The translations under genes and the position numbers were made by a program. Source: Methanobacteriota archaeon (lineage in GTDB: Archaea; Halobacteriota; Methanomicrobia; Methanomicrobiales; Methanoculleaceae). From it: a stretch of DNA of 11,412 nt. The notes beneath the pieces are model-generated. The model saw only the letters and a program-made list of their open reading frames with translations, had not been told where the DNA came from and made no database searches. The DNA lies in the NCBI GenBank assembly GCA_023457135.1, contig JAEWMO010000144.1:1-11412 (forward strand). The letters are read 5' to 3'. Each line of letters begins with the position of its first letter. Within the stretch, counting starts at the first letter, position 1. This document shows, piece by piece, positions 6,307 through 11,412 of the stretch.

Positions 6307-7044
6307 GTGTCTATGGAGAGCTGCACGAACACCTTCACTGTTGAGGATCTGATCCGGCACCTGGAACAGCTTCAGGCACGCGGCCCAATTCCGCTCGATG
6401 TGAAGAGCGGGGAGGTCCTGGGTATCCTCTGCACCTCCGGCCAGGGCAGGCGGACCCTGATCAACATCCTCATGACGATGCTCTTCCCGGTATCGGGGTT
6501 TGCCGAACGTTCGCCGCTTGCGATCCTCGGGAACCTCGGAGACGTGCGGCGGAGCATGGGCATTGTCCTCCAGGAACCGGTTCTTGACCCTGCGCTGACC
6601 GGCAGGGAGAACCTGGACTTCCACGCACGGCTGCACGGGCTCTCCGACCGGGCCAGGGGCCGGCGGATCATCGAGGTCATCGAACTCTCGGGGCTCTCCG
6701 GGAGTGCCGATACGGCGGTTGAGGCCTACTCGCCGGCCATGCTCCGGCGCCTCGAGATCGCCCGGGCCTTTCTTTCGCATCCGGGTGTCCTCTTCCTTGC
6801 CGAACCGACGAAGGGCCTGGACGACTCCAGCCGCAGGGAGATCTGGAGCCTGCTCCGGCGGATGAATCACGAGCGGAGGGTGACGGTCGTCCTTACGACG
6901 CACGAACTGGACGAAGCGGCGGCGATATGCAACCGGGTCGCGGTGGTGGACGGCGGGGAGGTTGTGGCCCTCGACACGCCGGAGACCTTCGGTTCGATGA
7001 TGGCGATCGACGAGGGGCTGCTGAAATTCGACGGGACCTCCTGA
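6307..7044 (+). CDS. Degenerate DrrA-like ABC transporter ATPase-like protein
   Basis: The 245-residue protein aligns by eye along its whole length with DrrA/ABC-2-type ATP-binding subunits: MGIVLQEPVLDPALTGRENL holds a Q-loop (Gln89), and TTHELDEAA a switch His (His199). The nucleotide site is badly altered. The Walker A position reads CTSGQGRRT (42-50), so the first Gly is Cys, the essential Lys is Arg48 and the following Thr is Arg49. The signature LSGGQ position reads YSPAML (141-146). Walker B reads LFLAEPT (162-168), with Ala165 in place of the Mg-coordinating Asp although the catalytic Glu166 remains. ATP hydrolysis is therefore doubtful. There is no permease gene beside it and no membrane segment. 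Start could be GTG 6307 or ATG 6313; an in-frame TGA at 6277 limits it upstream and neither start has a good ribosome site. It is full length, so a repurposed regulatory or structural role is as likely as decay. Confidence 0.85.
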   Translation: MSMESCTNTFTVEDLIRHLEQLQARGPIPLDVKSGEVLGILCTSGQGRRTLINILMTMLFPVSGFAERSPLAILGNLGDVRRSMGIVLQEPVLDPALTGRENLDFHARLHGLSDRARGRRIIEVIELSGLSGSADTAVEAYSPAMLRRLEIARAFLSHPGVLFLAEPTKGLDDSSRREIWSLLRRMNHERRVTVVLTTHELDEAAAICNRVAVVDGGEVVALDTPETFGSMMAIDEGLLKFDGTS

Positions 7045-7074
7045 TCCGGCCGTCCGGTACCCGGGTCAGAACAT

Positions 7075-7081
7075 CTTTATC
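7075..7081 (+). promoter_or_regulatory. TATA-like box for a leaderless rhodanese mRNA
   Basis: CTTTATC sits about 27 nt upstream of the ATG at 7105, the usual TATA-to-start-site distance in archaea. There is no Shine-Dalgarno sequence before that ATG, and the two nearer ATGs (7092 and 7097) are out of frame. Together this suggests a transcript beginning at or within a few bases of the start codon. Confidence 0.5.
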
Positions 7082-7104
7082 CCTGCCGGGCATGACATGA
7101 GTGT

Positions 7105-7539
7105 ATGGCTGACCTTTACCTGCCGCTCATCCTTATTCTTGCCATCGGTGCCGTCATCGTCGCTGTTCTGGTCGGTGGATGCCTTGGTGGCGATCCGCCC
7201 GGAAAGACCGGGATCGTCCGGACAATCCCGCCCGCCGAGGCGCTCGCCCTGATCGAAGAGAAGAAGGGCAGCCCGGACTTCGCCGTCATCGATGTCAGAA
7301 GACCCGACGAGTTTGCCGGGGGCCATATTGAAGGCGCAATCAACATCAACTCGGCAACGTTCTCAGGGCGCCTCGCCGAACTCGACCCGGATGGGACCTA
7401 CGTCATATGCTGCCAGCGGGGCGGACGGAGCGCCGGCGTCCGGGATATGATGCGGGATGCCGGGTTCCATGAAGTCTACGAGATCGGGGGCGGGATGAAC
7501 GCCTGGACGGCCGCCGGGCTCCCGGTGGTCAGGGGCTGA
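7105..7539 (+). CDS. Membrane-anchored rhodanese-like domain protein
   Basis: The 144-residue protein begins with a hydrophobic segment (about 4-25) ending in LVGGC, so Cys26 fits a lipobox and could carry a lipid anchor; otherwise the segment is an uncleaved membrane anchor. The N-terminus lacks the usual positive charge. A single rhodanese domain follows (about 38-142): FAVIDVRRPDEFAGGHIEGA at 59-78, the active loop CQRGGRS at 103-109 with Cys103 as the persulfide-forming residue, and a C-terminal GGGMNAWTAAGLPV typical of PspE/GlpE-type single domains. Cys102 directly precedes the catalytic Cys. It would act outside the membrane on sulfane sulfur or thiols; the substrate is unknown. It appears to have its own promoter, separate from the ABC gene 60 nt upstream, and converges on the RDD gene across 4 nt. 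Confidence 0.9.
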   Translation: MADLYLPLILILAIGAVIVAVLVGGCLGGDPPGKTGIVRTIPPAEALALIEEKKGSPDFAVIDVRRPDEFAGGHIEGAININSATFSGRLAELDPDGTYVICCQRGGRSAGVRDMMRDAGFHEVYEIGGGMNAWTAAGLPVVRG

Positions 7540-7543
7540 GCCT

Positions 7544-7996
7544 TCAGTCTTTGGGCTTCACGTAAGTGACGCCTTCCGGCTCTTCCCTCTCCCGGGTCTC
7601 AATCACGATGGTGCCTGAGATCCGGTTGAAGAGCCTCTGTTTTGAGCCCGGCATTGCGAGCCACCCGATCAGGCAGTCGGGGACGAGGAGAAACGCCTTC
7701 CCGATGCTCTCGGCTGCGGCGGCAGCAAAACCGATATCCTCCCCGGCTCGACCGGTGACCCTGATCTTCAACGCCATCTTGCCGATGGACTGGCCCCGGT
7801 AGCCCTCAAGCAGCGTCCAGTAGAGAAAGAGGACGATGGATGAGAGGCTCATGGAGACGAGGCCGGGGTCTATCGTGAATCGCCAGGCGGGCGGGAGGCG
7901 GTCGGAGAGCGCCCAGAGGGGCAGCCCGATCAGGATGATATCGATGAGCCAGGCCCAGAACCGGCTCTCCCATTTGGCGAGGTAGAGGGTGACCAT
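7544..7996 (-). CDS. RDD family membrane protein
   Basis: A 150-residue protein of the RDD family, small membrane proteins of mostly unknown function. It has the N-terminal RFWAWLIDIILIGLPLWAL membrane segment with Arg12 and Asp19, a second segment around SLSSIVLFLYWTLLEGY (50-66), the conserved YRGQSIGKMALKIRV (66-80), and a possible third segment near 98-114. The closing motif RLFNRISGTIVI (121-132) carries Asn124 where most members have Asp, so one of the name-giving acidic residues is changed. The C-terminal tail is hydrophilic. Start ATG 7996 has no strong ribosome site; a weak AT-rich element CTTAAG at 8024-8029 could be its promoter. It lies behind the PAC2 gene on the same strand but after a T-rich terminator, so it is probably transcribed separately. 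No function is assigned. Confidence 0.88.
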   Translation of the reverse strand: MVTLYLAKWESRFWAWLIDIILIGLPLWALSDRLPPAWRFTIDPGLVSMSLSSIVLFLYWTLLEGYRGQSIGKMALKIRVTGRAGEDIGFAAAAAESIGKAFLLVPDCLIGWLAMPGSKQRLFNRISGTIVIETREREEPEGVTYVKPKD

Positions 7997-8089
7997 ATCG
8001 CTCTTCTGTCGTCCTCTGTGGGTCTTAAGGGTTCGTGTCGGTTGACGTGGTTCTTATGCAGAGCCGTAGCACGGGAGCAGTCCGCCCCG

Positions 8090-8095
8090 AAAAAA
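8090..8095 (-). terminator. Oligo-T transcription terminator after the PAC2 gene
   Basis: On the minus strand the PAC2 stop codon (8100-8102) is followed after 4 nt by six T residues in CCTTTTTTCGG. Archaeal RNA polymerase terminates at such short U-tracts without needing a hairpin. It plausibly ends the ribosomal-protein operon before the RDD gene. Confidence 0.5.
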
Positions 8096-8099
8096 GGTG

Positions 8100-8846
8100 T
8101 TACCCGATATAACTCAGTTCTTCGCGGCCCTTTGCTTCCTCGGCTTCCTGAATATTGGCCAGGAGCTGCTCCATATCCGCGGCACGCTGCTGCAGGGAGG
8201 TGTGGTCGACCTCGACTCCCATCAGGCGGGAGAGGACCTCAAGGAGCCCGTCGGCGCTCTTCGGGTCGACGATGTAGCCGCTCGTCTCGCCCATGAGGCA
8301 GATCCCTTCGATGCCCCGCTGCTCGCCGAGGCCGAGGAGCAGCCCCGACGCCCCGACGATCATGCCGCCGCTTCCGGCGTTCTCAAACGATCCTCCGGCC
8401 GCCTCGACCTCCGGCAGCAGGTGCTCCATATTGACGGCCGCAAGCACCCTCGGCTTCTCGACCAGGTGGCCGACGCCGTAGCCGCCGAGAGCATAGATCC
8501 GCCGGACGCCGAGGTCTTCGGCGATATCGAGGTAACTCTCGGTCAGGATATAGTGCCCCTCCGCCGAGGTGCTCTGGAAGTCGCCCACGAGAAAGAGGAC
8601 TGCCTTCCCGTCTCTCTCGCAACGATAGATCTCGTTGTTGACGAGGTGGGTGACCCCCCGCTCGTCGACGATCACCTGGGGCGGAAAGTGCAGCGAGGAG
8701 ATCTCCGCGATCTTCTCGGCCTGGAGTTCGTGGATCAGGTGTTCCGCAACAAGTTTTCCGACGTGCCCGATGCCGGGCAGTCCCTCAATCAGGACCGGGG
8801 CGTCGATCTCCTCGTCGCGCAAAAAGTTCACTGTGACGTGTTCCAT
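8100..8846 (-). CDS. PAC2 family protein (proteasome assembly chaperone-like)
   Basis: The 248-residue protein has the archaeal PAC2 (former DUF75) fold landmarks: an N-terminal PVLIEGLPGIGHVGKLVAEH (17-36), SLHFPPQVIVDERG, VLFLVGDFQSTSAEGHYILT with the following ESYLDIAEDLGVRRIYALGG, and GICLMGETSGYIVDPKSA. The end (about 215-240) is a probable coiled coil rich in Gln, Ala and Glu. Related archaeal proteins (PbaB/PbaA type) assist folding or assembly and resemble eukaryotic proteasome assembly chaperone PAC2; the exact client is unknown. The ATG at 8846 lies inside the end of nop10 (19-bp overlap), with AGGAGG about 10 nt upstream also inside nop10, so translation is coupled. It is the last gene of the L44e operon, its usual archaeal place. 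Archaeal PAC2 copies form several paralogues, so the subgroup is not certain. Confidence 0.9.
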   Translation of the reverse strand: MEHVTVNFLRDEEIDAPVLIEGLPGIGHVGKLVAEHLIHELQAEKIAEISSLHFPPQVIVDERGVTHLVNNEIYRCERDGKAVLFLVGDFQSTSAEGHYILTESYLDIAEDLGVRRIYALGGYGVGHLVEKPRVLAAVNMEHLLPEVEAAGGSFENAGSGGMIVGASGLLLGLGEQRGIEGICLMGETSGYIVDPKSADGLLEVLSRLMGVEVDHTSLQQRAADMEQLLANIQEAEEAKGREELSYIG

Positions 8847-8995
8847 CTCCGTACCCCCCTCCTGTACTTACAGTACCTGTCCTCGGGGGAAAAACGTGCC
8901 GGGTGGGCCGGTGCTGTCGGCCCGCCGCAGACCGGGCAGACCGGAGAGAGCGTATATCTCCGATCTTTGAGACAGCGGCGAATACGGCTGCTCAT
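8828..8995 (-). CDS. nop10: H/ACA ribonucleoprotein component Nop10
   Basis: This 55-codon gene fills what otherwise looks like an intergenic gap. ATG is at 8993-8995 and TGA at 8828-8830. The protein starts MSSRIRRCLKDRRYTLSPVC, continues PVCGGPTA and has the diagnostic Nop10 block HPARFSPEDRYCKYRR (31-46). Nop10 binds Cbf5, L7Ae and Gar1 in the box H/ACA particle that converts uridine to pseudouridine in rRNA. Archaeal Nop10 normally has a zinc ribbon with two CxxC pairs. Here the second pair is intact (Cys20, Cys23), but the first reads C-L-K-D, so Asp11 stands where the second Cys is expected. The gene starts 6 nt after the aif2a stop and overlaps the PAC2 start by 19 bp. The order aif2a-nop10-PAC2 is widely conserved in archaea, which makes the call secure despite the size. 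Confidence 0.92.
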   Translation of the reverse strand: MSSRIRRCLKDRRYTLSPVCPVCGGPTAPAHPARFSPEDRYCKYRRGVRRWNTSQ

Positions 8996-9001
8996 ACGGT
9001 C

Positions 9002-9781
9002 TTATCCGGCCTTCTGCTTCCGGATAAACTTGCCGGTTCCGCCTGCCCGTTCGACCACACCGACGGCGGCGCCTGCCGCCTTCTCGATTGCCTTCTCAGC
9101 CGCCTTGTAGTCGGGTGCGGTCACTTTTATCCGGTATTTCGGGGCCCCGATGTAGATCAGGTCGATCTCCACGTCCTCAACCTTCGGCTGCGCACTCCGG
9201 AGCGCCCGGCGTATCACGTTGACGCCGTCGGGCCGGGCCGACGTCAGGATGAGGTGCCCCGTGACGGTCACTTTCGAGACCTTCACGTTCTCGTGCGCGA
9301 TGGAGACGAGCGAGTTCCTGACCGGCTCATCGAGTTTCAGCCGGTCCGCCGCTTCGCCGCCGGTGGTGACGATGTCCTCGAAGGCAGGATAGAACATGCC
9401 GTATTCGCGGTATATGGCCTCCTCGATCGTCTTCTGGTCCACCCCCGTCGCCTCGGAGGCGAACCCGATCCACTTCGCGGCCTTCTGCTCGTTCTTCCAC
9501 TCGTGAATCTTCTCGCGCCGCTGGTGCTCGTTAACGTCTTTCAACGAGAGATCGATGTGGCCACGGTCAGGGTCCACGTTCAGGACTTTGCAGACGACCT
9601 TCTGTCCTTCCCGTACGTAGTCGCGAATGTACTTGATCCAGCCCCGTGCTATCTCGGATATGGGTATGAGGCCCCGGCGCCCGTCGTACTCATCCAGGGT
9701 AACGAACGCCGCGAAGTCCTTGACGTCCGCGACTGTGCAGACGACGAGTTCTCCTTCATCGGGCCACTCTCTCTCGTGCAT
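9002..9781 (-). CDS. aif2a: Translation initiation factor aIF2 subunit alpha
   Basis: The 259-residue protein is aIF2-alpha, the subunit that with gamma and beta brings initiator Met-tRNA to the small ribosomal subunit. Domains in order are an S1-type OB fold (about 7-85, with GELVVCTVADVKDFAAFVTL and GHIDLSLKDV), a helical domain (about 86-170) and a C-terminal alpha/beta domain (about 175-259, including VEIDLIYIGAPKYRIKV) that contacts aIF2-gamma. Length and order are normal. I chose ATG 9781 because the family begins just before the REWP-x-EGELV segment; this start lies 7 nt after the rps27e stop. A TTG at 9796 would add five residues and overlap rps27e by 8 bp. In archaea the site matching the regulated eukaryotic Ser51 lies in the S1 loop; here the segment reads ISEIARGWIKYIRDYV and has no obvious kinase-site match. 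Confidence 0.97.
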   Translation of the reverse strand: MHEREWPDEGELVVCTVADVKDFAAFVTLDEYDGRRGLIPISEIARGWIKYIRDYVREGQKVVCKVLNVDPDRGHIDLSLKDVNEHQRREKIHEWKNEQKAAKWIGFASEATGVDQKTIEEAIYREYGMFYPAFEDIVTTGGEAADRLKLDEPVRNSLVSIAHENVKVSKVTVTGHLILTSARPDGVNVIRRALRSAQPKVEDVEIDLIYIGAPKYRIKVTAPDYKAAEKAIEKAAGAAVGVVERAGGTGKFIRKQKAG

Positions 9782-9788
9782 GGAATAC

Positions 9789-9977
9789 TCACTCAAGTAC
9801 TGCCAGTATCTCAGCCTTTATATCAGCTTTTCCACCGTGGGGCTCTGCAAGGATCCTCCCGCAGACGTTGCACTCCACAACGGTACTCGCTCTCTCAAAG
9901 ACTACCTGTTCATTCTCGCAGTCGGGGCACTTTACCCGGAGGAACGTGCTCCTGTTCTCTCTGTTCAGCCGAACCAT
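9789..9977 (-). CDS. rps27e: Small ribosomal subunit protein eS27 (S27e)
   Basis: This is a 62-residue zinc-ribbon protein of the small ribosomal subunit, with CPDC at 17-20 and CNVC at 36-39 as the four zinc ligands and the surrounding S27e pattern FLRVKCPDC, QVVFERASTVVECNVCGR and LAEPHGGKA. The frame is open further upstream to 10043, but those 22 extra residues overlap rpl44e and do not resemble the family. The ATG at 9977, 7 nt after the rpl44e stop, gives the canonical start MVRLNRENRSTFL. A GGAG element overlapping the end of rpl44e can serve as ribosome site. The gene is the usual partner between L44e and aIF2-alpha in archaea. Confidence 0.96.
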   Translation of the reverse strand: MVRLNRENRSTFLRVKCPDCENEQVVFERASTVVECNVCGRILAEPHGGKADIKAEILAVLE

Positions 9978-9984
9978 ATTGCCA

Positions 9985-10263
9985 TCACTCCGTAAGTTCA
10001 AACTTGCCGAGCCGGAATCCCGCCCGGAGGTGCGCCTTTCCACAGACCGTGCACCGGTATCTCACGTTGATCCTCTTCGTCGGCTTGTCGCCACCGGGCA
10101 CCTTGCTGAACTTGCCCATGTTGCCCACAGTGCTTCTGCGTCCCTTCTGGCGGTCAATCCAGTTGAAGTGGCGCACTTTGCCCTTCTTCACCTTCACGAC
10201 CTCGTGGGTCTGGTGGTTCCTGCAGAATGGGCAGTACGTCTTGAACTTTGACGGCATTTTCAT
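9985..10263 (-). CDS. rpl44e: Large ribosomal subunit protein eL42 (L44e)
   Basis: The 92-residue protein is L44e, a basic large-subunit protein near the E site, found in archaea and eukaryotes. It starts MKMPSKFKTYCPFC and has two CxxC zinc pairs (Cys11/Cys14 and Cys71/Cys74). The basic middle includes VKKGKVRHFNWIDRQKGRR, and the closing KAHLRAGFRLGKFELTE is family-typical. Start ATG 10263 is supported by GAGGT at 10271-10275, 7 nt upstream; the ATG two codons later would be 13 nt away. It opens the operon rpl44e-rps27e-aif2a-nop10-PAC2 and probably has its own promoter overlapping the 3' end of gins51, 37 nt upstream. Confidence 0.97.
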   Translation of the reverse strand: MKMPSKFKTYCPFCRNHQTHEVVKVKKGKVRHFNWIDRQKGRRSTVGNMGKFSKVPGGDKPTKRINVRYRCTVCGKAHLRAGFRLGKFELTE

Positions 10264-10270
10264 GATAGTA

Positions 10271-10275
10271 ACCTC
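10271..10275 (-). promoter_or_regulatory. Ribosome binding site of rpl44e
   Basis: On the minus strand GAGGT lies 7 nt before the ATG at 10263, the best spacing. It selects this ATG over the one at 10257. Confidence 0.7.
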
Positions 10276-10296
10276 TATTCGATTGATTCGAGTACC

Positions 10297-10328
10297 TATA
10301 TTACTTGTTAAGCCTAATATTTAAGGCT
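10297..10328 (-). promoter_or_regulatory. Putative promoter of the rpl44e operon, embedded in the gins51 3' end
   Basis: Two AT-rich elements face rpl44e on the minus strand: TTAAATATTA (10315-10324) and TAATATA (10297-10303). The first lies inside the last codons of gins51 and is framed by the 5-bp inverted repeat AGCCT/AGGCT (10311-10315 and 10324-10328). It would give a leader of about 30 nt that contains the ribosome site. The second would give one of about 13 nt, also with the ribosome site. Assigned by pattern only. Confidence 0.45.
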
Positions 10329-10963
10329 ATGTCGTGCTCGCAGAGCACGTCCGCGTTGTTTTCCGGCAGGGTGACGATATCCCCCCGCTTCAATGCGTAT
10401 GTCCTGCCGTCCACTCCCATGAACGACTCCATATCGGAGAGGATGTGGACGAGGGCGTAGGGAGAGAGGATGGGGCGGGGAGCGGGGGGTGCCGGTTCAT
10501 CCGCTTCCGGGTCCGGTGCGATCGGGGAGAATTCGGCAGCTGCTTCGACTGCTGCCGCACTGCTGCCGGCGAAGGGGTACTCCGCCCCGTGGACGAGGGC
10601 TTCCCGGCAGCCCTCGATGGCATCGATGATCTGCCCGTACATCGCCCTCTCCGCCGGCAGCATCTTCCTCATCTCCTCCTTGTCGACATACTGCCCCTCG
10701 ATCTGCTGGAACGCAAGGTCGAGGACCTGCCGGGTCCGGATGGCGAAGATCTCCTGCACGGTCTCGGTGACGCTCCCGATCTCCTCGATGAGCAGGCTGC
10801 CTGCCCTGCTCTCAAGCGGGTTCTGCAGGCTGTAATAGTCTGCCTTGAGCTTCTCGATGTAGGCACGGGCGTCATCGTAGAGGCCGGGCTCGATATCCGA
10901 GAGCCTCCCCGAATGATGCATATCGAGCAGCATCAGCCGGAGCCGCTCAAGAAGGTCGGCCAT
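10301..10963 (-). CDS. gins51: Archaeal GINS complex subunit Gins51
   Basis: The 220-residue protein has the A-then-B domain order of archaeal Gins51 (relative of eukaryotic Sld5/Psf1). Residues 1-128 are a helical A domain starting MADLLERLRLMLL, with YYSLQNPLESRAGSL and the helix VQEIFAIRTRQVLDLAF. An Ala/Pro/Glu-rich linker follows (about 133-165). The small beta-rich B domain (about 168-220) contains ESFMGVDGRTYALKRGDIVT and LPENNADVL, the hallmark segment of the family. GINS joins MCM helicase and a Cdc45/RecJ-like protein in the replicative helicase complex. The start could be GTG 10969, sharing GTGA with the priS stop, or ATG 10963. I chose ATG because GGGGGTG at 10971-10977 lies 7 nt from it but only 1 nt from the GTG. 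It sits between priS and rpl44e, its conserved archaeal location. Confidence 0.88.
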   Translation of the reverse strand: MADLLERLRLMLLDMHHSGRLSDIEPGLYDDARAYIEKLKADYYSLQNPLESRAGSLLIEEIGSVTETVQEIFAIRTRQVLDLAFQQIEGQYVDKEEMRKMLPAERAMYGQIIDAIEGCREALVHGAEYPFAGSSAAAVEAAAEFSPIAPDPEADEPAPPAPRPILSPYALVHILSDMESFMGVDGRTYALKRGDIVTLPENNADVLCEHDIALNIRLNK

Positions 10964-10965
10964 CT

Positions 10966-11412
10966 TCACGCACCCCCGGTGATCTCTGCCATGTTCCGGC
11001 AGCAGAGGAAGACCGCCAGCGCCTCCGGGACGGTTGCGGTCCCGGCTTTGAGCGTGTAGGTGTTGCCGAGGAGGGAGGTGGTGAAGTTCGCCTTCATCTC
11101 CACCCGCACGTCCCGCTCGCCGAAGGCAACCGCGTCCACGAGCGGGTCGAAGTCCGCGAGGTCCCGGATCTCAAGCGGGACCACCCGCATGCCGCTGCCG
11201 CCGTGAAGCGATCCCGGCGCCCGGATGAGCCGCTTGATATCGGTCGTGACCGGCTCGTCCGCCCGCGCCCCCGCGTCACGGAGCCGCTCCTCAAAGTCGG
11301 GCGCGGCCGCGATCGCCCGGACGACCCGGTTCTCAAAGAGATCCTCGGGGTCCTTCTCGAGCAGGGCATCGAGACCCGTAAGGAACTCGGGAGCCGCCGA
11401 CTTGCTGACGCC
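10966..11412 (-). CDS. priS: DNA primase small (catalytic) subunit PriS, C-terminal part
   Basis: The frame is open from the window edge and ends with TGA at 10966-10968, giving the last 148 residues of a protein whose usual length is about 350-400; the N-terminal part with the catalytic Asp pair is outside. The key segment TDIKRLIRAPGSLHGGSG, followed by MRVVPLEIRDLADFDPL, matches archaeal PriS, where R-x-P-x-SLHG lies near the active site. The end LKAGTATVPEALAVFLCCRN is the usual C-terminal helix. PriS makes the primers for DNA replication together with PriL. Its stop overlaps the possible gins51 GTG start, so the two genes are coupled. There is no sign of a frameshift. Confidence 0.92.
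   Translation of the reverse strand, partial: GVSKSAAPEFLTGLDALLEKDPEDLFENRVVRAIAAAPDFEERLRDAGARADEPVTTDIKRLIRAPGSLHGGSGMRVVPLEIRDLADFDPLVDAVAFGERDVRVEMKANFTTSLLGNTYTLKAGTATVPEALAVFLCCRNMAEITGGA
10971..10977 (-). promoter_or_regulatory. Ribosome binding site deciding the gins51 start
   Basis: Minus-strand GGGGGTG differs at one base from the consensus GGAGGTG. It is 7 nt from ATG 10963 but 1 nt from GTG 10969, so it favours the ATG. Confidence 0.55.

Noticed and set aside
6115..6903. 262-codon minus-strand open frame over the ABC gene and spacer
   Set aside because: Mostly antisense to the ABC gene; its end in the spacer shows no family resemblance.
8862..8876. Overlapping small palindromes CTGTA-CT-TACAG and GTACT-TAC-AGTAC
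   Set aside because: They lie within the nop10 coding region and encode its YCKY residues; no regulatory reading is needed.
8097..9110. 337-codon open frame on the plus strand opposite the PAC2 gene and nop10
   Set aside because: Antisense shadow of two recognisable genes and no protein family seen.
9978..10043. Upstream extension of rps27e to a longer start at 10043
   Set aside because: The extra 22 residues overlap rpl44e and are absent from S27e; the start at 9977 is canonical.
8903..10324. 473-codon open frame on the plus strand opposite aif2a, rps27e and rpl44e
   Set aside because: Antisense to three near-universal archaeal genes and without any recognisable domain; its length reflects high GC content.
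1..11412. CRISPR arrays, insertion sequences, tRNA or rRNA genes, toxin-antitoxin or defence modules
   Set aside because: I saw no direct-repeat array, terminal inverted repeats with a transposase, tRNA-like fold or defence-family motif on either strand.

Overview
This window looks like chromosome from a GC-rich methanogenic archaeon, most likely Methanomicrobiales and Methanoculleus-like. The order is inferred from GC-rich codon use and overall resemblance; the methanogen call is much firmer. It rests on consecutive methanogenesis marker genes (Mmp5, Mmp15, Mmp17, Mmp7), which occur essentially only in methanogens. The archaeal assignment is confirmed by L44e, S27e, aIF2-alpha, Nop10, Gins51 and PriS. 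I see no transposase, CRISPR, integrase, tRNA or rRNA.

Layout. (1) Positions 1-5201, plus strand: a tightly packed run of mmp5 (3' end only), mmp15, mmp17, mmp7, a small AhpD/carboxymuconolactone-decarboxylase-like protein and glutamine-hydrolysing asnB. Junctions are overlaps or gaps of 0-2 nt up to the AhpD-like gene, then 24 nt to asnB. (2) 5224-5955, minus: a DUF1614 membrane protein converging on asnB. (3) 5956-6306: a 351-bp divergent spacer, AT-rich in its centre and dense in inverted repeats. (4) 6307-7044, plus: an orphan DrrA-like ABC ATPase with a badly degraded nucleotide site. (5) 7105-7539, plus: a membrane-anchored rhodanese with a promoter suited to a leaderless mRNA. (6) 7544-7996, minus: an RDD membrane protein. 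(7) 8100-11412, minus, read right to left: priS (5' end outside the window), gins51, rpl44e, rps27e, aif2a, nop10 and a PAC2-family protein. This is the classical archaeal link between replication and translation genes. nop10 (8828-8995) is only 55 codons long and overlaps the PAC2 gene, so it is easily missed.

How the genes work together. Mmp17 and Mmp7 belong to the ATP-driven complex that reductively activates methyl-coenzyme M reductase (MCR). Mmp15 resembles the ATP-dependent electron-injecting activators of 2-hydroxyacyl-CoA dehydratases. The AhpD-like CxxC protein, 2 nt behind mmp7, is a candidate thiol-redox partner. The minus-strand operon supplies primase, the GINS helicase cofactor, two zinc ribosomal proteins, the Met-tRNA initiation factor subunit, the H/ACA RNP protein Nop10 and a probable proteasome-assembly-type chaperone.

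Points most worth a second look: the AhpD-like gene in the MCR-activation cluster, the ABC ATPase lacking its Walker A Lys, Walker B Asp and LSGGQ motif, the palindrome-rich divergent spacer, and Nop10 with one zinc cysteine replaced by Asp.
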